Assembly (NCBI GenBank): GCA_003221825.1 | Contig: QHUE01000085.1 | Span: 1 to 17,029, forward strand | Direction: 5' to 3' | Length of the DNA: 17,029 nt | Source: Gemmatimonadota bacterium | GTDB taxonomy: Bacteria; Gemmatimonadota; Gemmatimonadetes; Gemmatimonadales; GWC2-71-9 | Shown: positions 1-10,634 of the stretch, piece by piece | Layout: the number at the start of each line of letters is the position of its first letter | Position numbering within the stretch: position 1 is the stretch's first letter | Notes under the pieces: generated by a model | The model's input: only the letters and a program-made list of their open reading frames with translations | The model's database searches: none | What the model was told of the DNA's origin: nothing | Made by a program: the position numbers and the translations under genes

Positions 1-1262
<1,262 letters not shown>

Positions 1263-1263
<1 letters not shown>

Positions 1264-2651
1264 CAGTGGGTTGGCTCCCGCTTCAAGAATTGACCACGGC
1301 CGATTGTGCCGACGAACTCCCCATCCCGCGCCTGCACCTGCCCGCGAACCGTCACGACGGAGGCCCGGCCCTTTTGCTCCCAGCCTTCGTACGCGTTGTA
1401 GTCCACTCGCGAGTAGCTGCCCTCCTTGGAAAACGTGCCGCGATAGCCCGGATCGTAGACGACGAGATCGGCGTCGCTGCCGAGCTGGATCGTCCCCTTC
1501 TTCGGGTACAGTCCGAACAGCTTCGCCGCCTGGGTCGAACAGGCATCCACCATCGCCTGCAGTCCCAACCGCCCCGCGGCGACGCCGCAGGTGTGGACCA
1601 GGTCCACCCGCTCCTGCACGGAGGGGATGCCGTTGGGGATCTTCGTGAACGCGTCCCGCCCCATCTGCTTCTGGTCCCCGAACCGGAACGGCGCGTGATC
1701 GGTCGCGACAGTGCTGATGTCCCGCGATTTCAACCCGTTCCAGAGCACGGTCTGATTGGCCTTGGCTCGGAGCGGCGGGGACATCACGTATTTGGCTCCC
1801 TCGAAGGCGGGCCGCTCGGCGAACGTCTCATCCAGCACGAAGTGCGGGATCACCGACTCGATCCACACGTTGACGCCGCGTTTGCGGGCGTCGAGCGCCG
1901 CGCGCACCGCCGGCTCACACGAGGTGTGGACGATGTACACGTGGGTGCCGAGCAGCTCGGCAAATGTACAGAGATGGTGGACGCCGTCCGCCTCGACGAC
2001 CGGTGGGCGCGAGCGGCCATGCCATTCCGGCCCCGTCTTGCCGGCGGCGACGAGCGATTGCTGCAGGGCGTCGATCGCGTCCGCGTTCTCGCAGTGCGCC
2101 GTGACGATCACGCCGAGGTCCTTCGCGAGCTTCATGGCCGCAAACAGGTGCTCGTCGGACAGGTTCAGCGCGCCCTTATATGCGAGAAACACCTTGAACG
2201 ACGCGACGCCGGCCTTCACGATCTCGCGGAATTGATCGCGGATGTGCTCCTCGAACCGCACCACCGACATGTGAAACGTGTAATCCACCGCCGCGAGCGG
2301 CTCGGCCTTGGATTTCCACGTCTCGAACGCCGCCACGGGCTCGTCCGCCGCGCCGGGACAGATCATTTCGATCAGCGTGGTGGTACCACCGGCGAGCGCC
2401 GCTTTGCTGGCGGACTCATAGTCGTCGGCCGCATACGTGCCCATGAACGGCAGATAGATGTGCACGTGCGGATCGATGAATCCCGGAAACACGAGCTTGC
2501 CGCGCGCTTCGATGACTTCCGCTCCGGGGGCGACGAGCTTCGCATCGATATGCGGCTCGATCCGTGTGATGGTCTCGTTTTCGGCGTAGATGTCGCCCGT
2601 GAAGTCTTCCGTGGGCGTGATGATCCGGCCGTCGCGAATCAGGAGCGCCAT
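1263..2651 (-). CDS. hydA: dihydropyrimidinase (D-hydantoinase family)
   Basis: Zinc amidohydrolase that opens 5,6-dihydrouracil or dihydrothymine to N-carbamoyl-beta-alanine or its 2-methyl form in the cytoplasm. The 462-residue length is normal for the family. Metal-site elements are all present: HVH (His62, His64), the carboxylated lysine in FLAYKG (Lys159), TAHCEN (His186), YIVHTSC (His242) and ATDHAPF (Asp318). ATG at 2651 abuts the beta-ureidopropionase stop (TAGATG) and the gene runs into the aminotransferase, so translation is probably coupled. No Shine-Dalgarno is visible, consistent with coupling. It is clearly distinct from the allantoinase farther right, which carries HVHFNEPG and GSDHSPC. 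Neighbours supply the next three steps of the reductive pyrimidine pathway, which favours dihydropyrimidinase over a generic hydantoinase. Confidence 0.93.
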
Positions 2652-3527
2652 CTACGGCAGCTGCTTGACCATGTCGTCGTATGTCTCGGGCCGGCGGTCG
2701 CGGAAGAACTGCCACGTCCGCCGCACGTCCTCGATCATGTCGAGATTCATTTCGGCGACGACGAGCTCGTCTTTGTCCTCGCTGCCTTGCGCCAGGAAAT
2801 TCCCGCGCGGATCCACGAAGTAGCTCGAGCCATAGAACTGCCCGACGTTCCACGGCGCCTCGACGCCGACCCGATTGATGCAGCCCATGAAGTAGCCGTT
2901 CGCCACGGCGTGCGCGGGCTGCTCGAGTTTCCAGAGATACTGCGACAGGCCCTTCACCGTCGCCGACGGATTGAACACGATCTCGGCGCCGTGCAGGCCG
3001 AGCAGCCGCGCGCCCTCGGGGAAGTGCCGGTCATAACAGATATAGACGCCGATCGTGGCGTAGCGCGTCTTGAAGACGGGATAGCCGAGATTGCCGGGCT
3101 TGAAGAAAAACTTCTCCCAGAAGCCGGCCGTATGCGGGATGTGGTTTTTCCGGTACTTGCCGAGGTAACTCCCGTCGGCGTCGATCACCGCCGCGGTGTT
3201 GTAGTAGACACCCGCCATCTCGCGCTCGTAGATCGGCACGATCATCACCATCTCGTGCTTCTTGGCGAGCTTCTGCATGCGCTCGATCGTCGGACCTGGA
3301 ATCGGCTCGGCGATGTCGCACCACTTGGCGTCCTGACTGGGACAGAAGTATGGGCCGTTGAAGACTTCCTGCAGGCACAGGAGCTGCACACCCTGCTTGC
3401 CCGCTTCCTCTATATAAGGAAGGTGCTTCTCCTCCATCGCCGTGCTGATCTTAGCGACGGAGGCGTTCGGGTCGTTGATCGGATTCGACATCTGGATCAG
3501 GCCGCCGACGACTTTTCGAGCTACCAT
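2652..3527 (-). CDS. beta-ureidopropionase / N-carbamoyl-beta-alanine amidohydrolase (nitrilase superfamily)
   Basis: Carbon-nitrogen hydrolase that splits N-carbamoyl-beta-alanine to beta-alanine, CO2 and ammonia. The 291 residues carry the nitrilase triad: Glu54 (CLQEVFNGPYFC), Lys127 (KYRKNHIPH) and Cys164 (YICYDRHFPEGAR). The KNHIPH and CYDRHFPEG signatures fit beta-ureidopropionase or N-carbamoylputrescine amidase. Following dihydropyrimidinase in the same operon settles on the former by context. ATG at 3527 overlaps the end of mmsA by 7 nt (ATGGTAG), with an AGAAGG sequence about 12 nt upstream inside mmsA. The protein has no signal peptide and should be cytosolic. No damage is visible. 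Confidence 0.92.
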   Translation of the reverse strand: MVARKVVGGLIQMSNPINDPNASVAKISTAMEEKHLPYIEEAGKQGVQLLCLQEVFNGPYFCPSQDAKWCDIAEPIPGPTIERMQKLAKKHEMVMIVPIYEREMAGVYYNTAAVIDADGSYLGKYRKNHIPHTAGFWEKFFFKPGNLGYPVFKTRYATIGVYICYDRHFPEGARLLGLHGAEIVFNPSATVKGLSQYLWKLEQPAHAVANGYFMGCINRVGVEAPWNVGQFYGSSYFVDPRGNFLAQGSEDKDELVVAEMNLDMIEDVRRTWQFFRDRRPETYDDMVKQLP

Positions 3528-4966
3528 CGTGAAATGACCACCTTCTTGTCCGTGTAGAATTCTATGGAGTCCTGGCCGTGCGCTTTCAGGTCTCCGAAGA
3601 ACGACCCCTTGGTCCCACCAAACGGAAAGAAAGCCATCGGCGCAGCCACGCCGATGTTCACGCCGATCATGCTGACCCCCACGCGGTAGCGGAACTCGCG
3701 CGCAGCCTTGCCGCTCTGGGTGAAGATCGACGTCGCGTTGGCGAACCCGGAGCGATGCACGAGCTCGATCCCCTCGTCCAGGTTGCTCACGTGGGTCACG
3801 GACGCCACGGGGCCGAAGATCTCTTCTTTCCCGATCGTCATGTCCGGCTGCACGCCATCGAAGACGGTCGGCCCGACGAAGTGTCCCCGCGGATGCTTTT
3901 CGACTTTCGTCGCGCGGCCGTCGAGCAACAGCGTCGCGCCGTCTTTGCGGCCGGCCTCGACGTACGAGAGCACCTTTTCCTTGTGCTTCGCGGAAACGAC
4001 GGGACCCATGGTCACGCCTGGCTCGAGGCCGTAGCCGAGCCGCAGATCCTTCGCTGCGCTGAGGAGCCGCTCGCGGAATGGCTCATAGGCTTTCCCGGCG
4101 GCGACCACGACGCTGCCGGCGAGGCAGCGCTGGCCGGCGCAGCCGAACAGCGACTCGCTGATGTTGGCGACGGCGCGGTCCATATCGGCGTCGGGCATGA
4201 CGATGACGTGGTTCTTGGCGCCACCCAGCGCCTGCACGCGCTTGCCGTATTTCCCGTCCTCCTGATAGACGTACTTCGCGACCGGGGATGAGCCGACGAA
4301 CGAAAGCCCCGAGATTCCCGGATGCGCGAGCAGCGCGTTGACCACGTCCTTGGCCCCGTGCACCAGGTTCAGGACGCCGGCCGGAATGCCGGCCTCGTGC
4401 GCCAGCTCGATGATGCGCGTCGGTGAAAACGGGACCTGCTCGCTCGGTTTGAGAATGAACGTGTTGCCGGTCGCGATCGCGTAGGGCCAGAACCAGCACG
4501 GCACCATCGCCGGGAAGTTGAACGGGGTAATGGCGGCAAACACACCCAGCGGCTGGCGGACATATTCGCAGTCGATCCCCGCCGCGACGTCTTCCAGGGT
4601 CTTGCCCATCATCAGCGTCGGAATGCCGCAGGCGTGCTCGACGTTTTCGATACCGCGGCGCACCGACCCCCGCGCCTCGGCGAGCGTCTTGCCGTTCTCG
4701 CGCGTCACCGTCGCCGCGAGGTCCTCGAACTGCTCCTCCATCAGGAACTTCAGCTTGAAGAGGTAGCGGGCGCGGACGACTGGTGGGACTTCACGCCATT
4801 TGAGATATGCCGCCTGTGCGGCCGCCACGGCGGCATCGACATCCCGCACACCCGAGAGCGGCACTTTCCCGAGCTGCTCGCCGGTGGCGGGATTGGTGAG
4901 ATCGAGATACTCGGCGGAGGAGGGAGCGACCCACTCCCCACCGATGTAGTTGCGAAGGGTTTTCAT
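3521..4966 (-). CDS. mmsA: CoA-acylating methylmalonate-semialdehyde dehydrogenase
   Basis: Aldehyde dehydrogenase superfamily enzyme converting malonate or methylmalonate semialdehyde, CoA and NAD+ to acetyl- or propionyl-CoA, CO2 and NADH. Family marks are TPFNFP (about 147-152), ILKPSEQVP, the catalytic Cys281 in GCAGQRCLAGS, GGAKNH in place of the usual Glu motif (characteristic of MmsA), and KEEIFGPV. The 481 residues match the family length of about 480-500. Here it would drain the malonate semialdehyde made by the aminotransferase encoded three genes downstream. That placement completes beta-alanine conversion to acetyl-CoA, so valine catabolism is not needed to explain it. It is the first gene after a 47-nt gap from aceA, and a promoter-like element sits in that gap. 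The start MKTLRNYIGGEW is the only sensible one. Confidence 0.94.
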   Translation of the reverse strand: MKTLRNYIGGEWVAPSSAEYLDLTNPATGEQLGKVPLSGVRDVDAAVAAAQAAYLKWREVPPVVRARYLFKLKFLMEEQFEDLAATVTRENGKTLAEARGSVRRGIENVEHACGIPTLMMGKTLEDVAAGIDCEYVRQPLGVFAAITPFNFPAMVPCWFWPYAIATGNTFILKPSEQVPFSPTRIIELAHEAGIPAGVLNLVHGAKDVVNALLAHPGISGLSFVGSSPVAKYVYQEDGKYGKRVQALGGAKNHVIVMPDADMDRAVANISESLFGCAGQRCLAGSVVVAAGKAYEPFRERLLSAAKDLRLGYGLEPGVTMGPVVSAKHKEKVLSYVEAGRKDGATLLLDGRATKVEKHPRGHFVGPTVFDGVQPDMTIGKEEIFGPVASVTHVSNLDEGIELVHRSGFANATSIFTQSGKAAREFRYRVGVSMIGVNIGVAAPMAFFPFGGTKGSFFGDLKAHGQDSIEFYTDKKVVISRW

Positions 4967-5000
4967 CCCCTTAGCCTAGGGCCGCCTCGGGGCTTGTCAA
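4966..5000 (-). promoter_or_regulatory. candidate promoter for the mmsA operon, possibly leaderless
   Basis: On the minus strand there is a perfect TTGACA (4995-5000), a 16-nt spacer, then TAGGCT (4973-4978). The mmsA ATG begins 7 nt downstream, at 4966, just where transcription would start. The -10 match is only moderate. If correct, the mRNA would have no 5' leader. The AAGGGG abutting the ATG is too close to act as a normal Shine-Dalgarno. This would allow pyrimidine genes to be expressed apart from aceBA. Confidence 0.35.
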
Positions 5001-5013
5001 CTAAAGAGCCGGG

Positions 5014-6268
5014 CTAACTCACGAACTGTGCTTTCTCCGTCGAGCCGTCCAGCGCGACGGTCGAGCTGCGCCCGCTGTGCACGACTTGCGTGATTTCGTC
5101 GAAGTAGCCGACGCCCACGAACTCCTGATGTTTCACCGCCTCGTAGCCCTCCCGCTCCACCGCGAATTCCCGAGACTGCAAGTCGGCGTACGCCGCCATC
5201 CCGCGCTGCCGGTAGTCCTGCGCCAGTGTGAACATGCCGTGATTGAGTGCATGGAAGCCGGAGAGGGTGACGAACTGGAACTTGTACCCCATCGCGCCCA
5301 GCTCTCGTTGGAAACCGGCGAGCTGCGCCTCATTGAGATGGCGCTTCCAGTTGAACGACGGCGAGCAGTTATAGGCGAGCAGTTTGCCGGGATACTCCTG
5401 GTGGATCGCTTCGGCGAATTGGCGTGCCTCGGCGAGGTCGGGCTTCGCCGTCTCGAACCACAGCATGTCGGCATACGGCGCATAGGCGCGCGCCCGTGCG
5501 ATCGCCGCCCCGACGCCGTCGTCGATGACGAAGAAGCCTTCGGGCGAGCGCGCCCCCGTACACCACCGGCGGTCGTACTCGTCCATGTCGCTGGTCAAGA
5601 GGCGCGCGCTGTTCGCATCGGTGCGAGCGATGAGCAAGGTGTCCACGCCGCACACGTCGGCCGCGAGGCGGGCCGCAATGAGCTTGGTGATGAACTCGCT
5701 CGTGGGCACGAGGACCTTGCCGCCCAGGTGCCCGCACTTCTTGACCGACGACAGCTGATCCTCGAAATGCACGCCGGCGGCGCCAGCGGCGATCATCAGC
5801 TTCATCAGCTCGTACGCGTTCAACACGCCGCCGAACCCGGCTTCCGCGTCGGCGACCAGGGGCACGTACCAGTCGATCGAGTGGTCGCCGTTCAGGTGAT
5901 GGATTTCGTCGGCGCGCCGCAGCGCATTCTGAATCCGGCAGATGAGGTTGGGCACACTGTCGGACGGGTACAGGCTCTGGTCGGGGTACGTGGTCAGCGC
6001 GCAGTTGGCGTCCGCCGCGACTTGCCAGCCGCTAATGTAGATCGCCTTGAGCCCGGCGCGGACTTCCTGCACCGCTTGATTTCCCGTGACGGCAGACAGC
6101 ACTGCGACGTACGGCTCATCGCGCAGCAGCTGCCACAGGCGCCCCGCGCCATGACTCGCGAGCGTGTACTGGATCGGGAGCGTGCCGCGCAGCCGCTCGA
6201 CGTCGTCGCCCCGGTACGGGCGCGTGATGCCCGCCCACCGTTCGTCCCTGGCCCAGCCTTGCTCGACG

Positions 6269-6285
<17 letters not shown>
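5014..6285 (-). CDS. aceA: isocitrate lyase
   Basis: Glyoxylate-shunt enzyme cleaving isocitrate to glyoxylate and succinate. The 423 residues match the short bacterial form. The catalytic loop KKCGHLGGKVLVPT is present (Cys184), as are SGWQVAADAN and the Mg-binding region VADAEAGFGG (about 145-153). ATG at 6285 overlaps the aceB 3' end by 17 nt, with a GGGGGTGG ribosome-binding-like run just upstream, so aceB and aceA form one operon. The downstream gap to mmsA is only 47 nt, so read-through into the pyrimidine genes is plausible. Methylisocitrate lyase is unlikely given the motif spacing and the malate synthase partner. Confidence 0.96.
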
Positions 6286-7852
<1,567 letters not shown>

Positions 7853-7917
7853 GATCGGCAATGTAGCGCTCCGGCGATGGCGACGCTCCCGCGGAAACAA
7901 GCGGGGCTAGCCGGGAT

Positions 7918-7937
7918 GCCGCGCGGTGACGCGCGGC
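7918..7937 (+). repeat. perfect 8-bp hairpin with GNRA-type loop
   Basis: GCCGCGCG, loop GTGA, CGCGCGGC. As plus-strand RNA the loop would be a GUGA (GNRA) tetraloop. It lies 66 bp upstream of the aceB start, so it would fall within any aceB leader on the minus strand. Function is unknown. Confidence 0.55.
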
Positions 7938-7981
7938 GGTTCCCAGCCGCCCCTTATGCTCTCGACGCTGGTGGGGAGGGT

Positions 7982-8009
7982 CCGCAGCGGCTGTGCACGG
8001 CCGCTGCGG
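7982..8009. repeat. perfect 10-bp inverted repeat with 8-nt loop
   Basis: CCGCAGCGGC, loop TGTGCACG, GCCGCTGCGG. This is a very stable stem on either strand. No T-run follows, so it is not a classical terminator. It is either an RNA structure in a leader or a protein-binding palindrome. Confidence 0.55.
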
Positions 8010-8010
8010 C

Positions 8011-8059
8011 AGCCGGCGCGTTGCCAGCGTTTACCTGGCTCCGCCTTTGCCGGCTTTTT
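8011..8059 (+). terminator. two-tiered stem-loop followed by T-run (terminator- or attenuator-like)
   Basis: An outer 7-bp stem (AGCCGGC 8011-8017 with GCCGGCT 8049-8055) encloses an inner 5-bp stem (GCCAG 8023-8027 with CTGGC 8035-8039, loop CGTTTAC). It is followed by further T residues to 8059 and then a C-run. In the plus direction this resembles an intrinsic terminator, although no gene precedes it on that strand. It could end a small RNA or attenuate a long xdh leader. Confidence 0.35.
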
Positions 8060-8068
8060 CCCCCCAAG

Positions 8069-8113
8069 ACCCTCGTGCTGCTTCCGGCGGCTAGGGTATC
8101 GCAACCCTCGTGC
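8069..8113. repeat. 10-bp direct repeat ACCCTCGTGC x2
   Basis: Identical copies lie at 8069-8078 and 8104-8113, 35 bp apart start to start (about 3.3 helical turns). Between them AGGGT (8093-8097) can pair with the start of the second copy (ACCCT 8104-8108). The repeat could be a pair of regulator sites or a structural element. Confidence 0.35.
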
Positions 8114-8174
8114 CATGCGCGATGGTGAGGGATTCCCCACGGACGAGTCGTTGGAGAAGTCGAGCGATGCGCGC

Positions 8175-8203
8175 GGCGCACGCGGTGCGCCACAATCTGT
8201 GGC
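8175..8203 (+). promoter_or_regulatory. overlapping palindromes just upstream of xdh start (candidate operator)
   Basis: Two perfect palindromes share three bases: GGCGCA-CGCGG-TGCGCC (8175-8191) and GCCACA-ATC-TGTGGC (8189-8203). The second ends 13 bp before the Mo-subunit ATG (8217). A TATTAC (8206-8211) that could serve as a -10 element lies between, with no convincing -35. Placement fits a repressor site controlling purine catabolism. The regulator is unknown. Confidence 0.4.
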
Positions 8204-8216
8204 AATATTACCGCAC

Positions 8217-10185
8217 ATGTCCCCCAGCCCCCTCCCCGTCCCAGGCACGACCGTCGGCCGCTCCGTCCCGCGCCGCGAGGGTGTCGACAAGGTGACGGGG
8301 CGCGCACGCTACACCGACGACATCGCCGTGCCGGGGGCGTGGTACGGCCGTACGATCCGGTCCACGATCGCCCGTGGCGTAATCCGCGCGATCGCGCTGA
8401 ACCCGGCGTTCGACTGGTCGCGCATCGTCGTGGTGACGTCGGACGACATCCCGGGGGACAACGTCGTCCAGCTGATCCGGGACGACCAGCCGGTTTTGGC
8501 TCCGATAAGGGGCGAGATCAGGCACAAGGAAGAGCCGATCCTGCTGCTGGCGGCGCCTGACCGGGCCACGCTGGAGGAGGCGGCCAGTCATATCCGCATC
8601 GAGTACGAGCTTACCACCCCGGTCTCTGACATCGGGAGCGCCACCGAGGTCTTCAGCACGGTCGACATAACGAAGGGGGATGTGGCGTCCGCGCAAGGGG
8701 AGGCGGATCTCGTCGTGGAGCGTGAGTTTCGCGTTGGATTGCAGGAGCAGTTGTATATCGAGCCGCAAGGCGCAATCGCGTTCCCTGAAGCAGACGGCAC
8801 CATCAGGATCATCGGCTCGCTGCAGTGCCCCTACTACGTCCATCGCGCCCTGAAGCGAGCACTGAAGCTCAACGATCAGCAAGCCGTGGTGGTCCAGGCG
8901 GAAACCGGAGGAGGGTTCGGAGGCAAGGAGGAGTACCCGTCGATCGTGGCGGTTCATGCGGCGCTCCTCGCCCGCAAGGCGGGACGGCCAGTCCGCCTCA
9001 TCTACGACCGGCACGAGGACCTCGCAGCGACTACGAAGCGTCATCCAGGAGTCATCCGACACCGTACGGCAGTCAAAAAGGATGGAACACTGCTGTCTCA
9101 GGACATCGAGATCGTGCTGGACGGCGGCGCCTACTGTACGCTGACGCCCGTCGTGCTGTCGCGGGCGGCGATCCACGCCACGGGCCCCTATTCCTGCCCG
9201 AACGTGCGCATTCGTGCACGCGCCGTCGCCACGAACACACCGCCCAACGGCGCGTTCCGTGGCTTCGGCGCGCCGCAATCGCTGTTCGCCGCCGAGCTGA
9301 TGGTGGAGCACGTCGCCGAGCGGCTCGGCATCTCGAGTGTGGATCTGCGCCGCAAATGGATGTTGCGCCTGGGCGACACGACGGCGACGGGGCAGGTCCT
9401 TACTGAGAGCGTGGGTTCTGAGCTGGTTTTGGACGCGGCACTGAAAGCCGCTCCAACCGCCCGTCGCGGTCGTGGTCTGTCTCTCGTCTTCCACGGCTCA
9501 GGCTTCACGGGGAGTGGAGAGAAAAAGCTGCAGGGTACGATCGCTTTGGAGGCGCTTGCCGACGGCACATTCCGAGTCCTCACCGCTTCGACCGAGATCG
9601 GTCAGGGTACGAGGACCATCTTTTGTCAGCTTGCGGCGGACGCCCTCGGGGTCCCGCTCGAGCGCGTCAGCCTGGCGCCGCAGGACACATCGCTGGTTCC
9701 GGACTCGGGGCCGACCGTCGCCTCCCGCACGGCGATGATCGTCGGTCGTCTCGTCCAGGAGGCGGCCACGGAGATCCAGCAGCGCTTGCAGCGTGAGCGG
9801 CCGCCGATCCGCGTCGAGAAATCCTACATCCAGCCCGAGTCGATTCACTGGGATGAGACCACCTATGGGGTGGGCGACGATCGAAGAGATCAAAATGAAA
9901 GACGGCGGCTATCAGAACGACCGGCTGGCCACCTACCTCATTCCCACCGCGCTCGACGCCCCGCGCATCCGCACCATTCTGGTCGAGAATCCCTACTCGC
10001 GCGGCCCGTTCGGGGCCAAAGGCATCGGCGAGCTGCCGATGGATGGACCGGCGCCGGCGATCATCGCCGCCATCCACGACGCGACCGGCGTCTGGCTGGA
10101 CGAGGTTCCGGCCACCCCGGAAAAAGTGTTGGACGCATTGCGGGGGAAGAGGGACGGGGGAAGCGGGAAGGGTACGTCCCGGTGA
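8217..10185 (+). pseudogene. xdhA: xanthine dehydrogenase-type molybdopterin (large) subunit, frameshifted with internal deletion
   Basis: Molybdenum hydroxylase large subunit, which oxidises hypoxanthine/xanthine at the Moco. ATG 8217 gives MSPSPLPVPGTTVGRSVP, then the expected order: N-terminal domain (RARYTDDIAVPGAWYG), ETGGGFGGKEEYPS, NGAFRGFGAPQ, STEIGQGT and DSGPTVASRT. Homology stops at WDETTY (codon 9864-9866). The rest continues in the +1 frame from 9865 (MGWATIEEIKMKDGG) through GPFGAKGIGELPMDG, which carries the catalytic Glu (codon 10030-10032), to TGA at 10183-10185. About 50-60 residues that normally lie between these points are absent, including the Moco-binding GQxEGG stretch. 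The downstream frame keeps a 4-nt GTGA overlap with the Fe-S subunit gene, which supports it as the native frame. As read, no functional subunit can be made. Assembly collapse is an alternative. Confidence 0.85.
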
Positions 10186-10634
10186 CCATCGCGTTCACGA
10201 TCAATGGTCATTCCGTAGCCGTCGAGGTATCTGGTTCTCGCCGGCTGCTGGATGTGATCCGCGAGGATCTTGGCGCGACAGGCACGAAAGAGGGTTGTGG
10301 CGAAGGGGAGTGCGGGGCGTGCTCCGTGCTGATCGACGGCGAGGTCGTGGACAGTTGCCTGATAGCGGTGGGCCAGGTTGAGGGCCGCGAGGTCACCACG
10401 GTCGAGGGACTGGCTGATGGCGGACGGCTGACGGCCCTGCAGCAAGCGTTCATCGCGCACGGCGCCGCGCAATGCGGGATCTGTACGCCCGGCTTGTTGC
10501 TCGCCGCCCACGTCTTGCTGCAGCACTCCAAACGTCTGACCGCGGACGAGGTGCGCGAGGGGCTCGCCGGGAATCTCTGCCGGTGTACGGGTTACACGAA
10601 GATCATTGACGCGGTCCTGTCATGCACAAAGTGA
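10182..10634 (+). CDS. xdhC: xanthine dehydrogenase-type 2Fe-2S subunit
   Basis: Small electron-transfer subunit passing electrons from Moco to FAD. GTG at 10182 overlaps the Mo-subunit stop (GTGA), with GGAAGG about 10 nt upstream; this gives 150 residues. Both clusters are complete: plant-ferredoxin-type Cys39, Cys44, Cys47, Cys59 (EGCGEGECGACSV...SC) and the helical-domain cluster Cys98, Cys101, Cys133, Cys135 (QCGICTPG...NLCRCTGY). The same frame stays open far upstream through the damaged part of the Mo gene, but that upstream translation between about 9870 and 10181 is Arg-rich and not protein-like, so the GTG start is preferred. It overlaps the FAD gene by 13 nt. Confidence 0.92.
   Translation: MTIAFTINGHSVAVEVSGSRRLLDVIREDLGATGTKEGCGEGECGACSVLIDGEVVDSCLIAVGQVEGREVTTVEGLADGGRLTALQQAFIAHGAAQCGICTPGLLLAAHVLLQHSKRLTADEVREGLAGNLCRCTGYTKIIDAVLSCTK

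Larger units (their letters stand above)
7853..8216. other. divergent intergenic region between aceB and xdh, rich in inverted repeats
   Basis: There is no credible gene here. The plus-strand frame open since 7926 translates to Arg/Pro/Ser-rich sequence without family features. The region must hold the promoters of aceB (minus) and the xdh operon (plus). It contains several perfect inverted repeats, listed separately, and no riboswitch consensus that I can match with confidence. Confidence 0.7.

Noticed and set aside
1266..3557. 763-residue plus-strand open frame, and similar long antisense frames at 5077-6606, 6452-8128 and 8208-9494 (minus)
   Set aside because: All are antisense to well-identified enzymes, with Arg/His/Asp-rich composition typical of GC-rich shadow frames and no recognisable motifs.
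8011..8060. Resemblance of the minus-strand GGCAAAGGC...GTAAAC region to a cyclic-di-GMP-type riboswitch
   Set aside because: The conserved elements are not in the right order or spacing; only generic stems remain.
8080..8092. Minus-strand CCGGAAGCAGC resembling the signal-recognition-particle RNA loop
   Set aside because: The GGAA tetraloop closing stem and the flanking helix-8 asymmetric loop are absent, so an ffs RNA is not supported.
7926..10634. 902-residue open frame that looks like a natural fusion of Mo subunit and 2Fe-2S subunit
   Set aside because: The stretch between about 9870 and 10181 in this frame is Arg-rich with no family match, while the +1 frame there encodes the true Mo-subunit C-terminus. 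The apparent fusion is a by-product of the frameshift.
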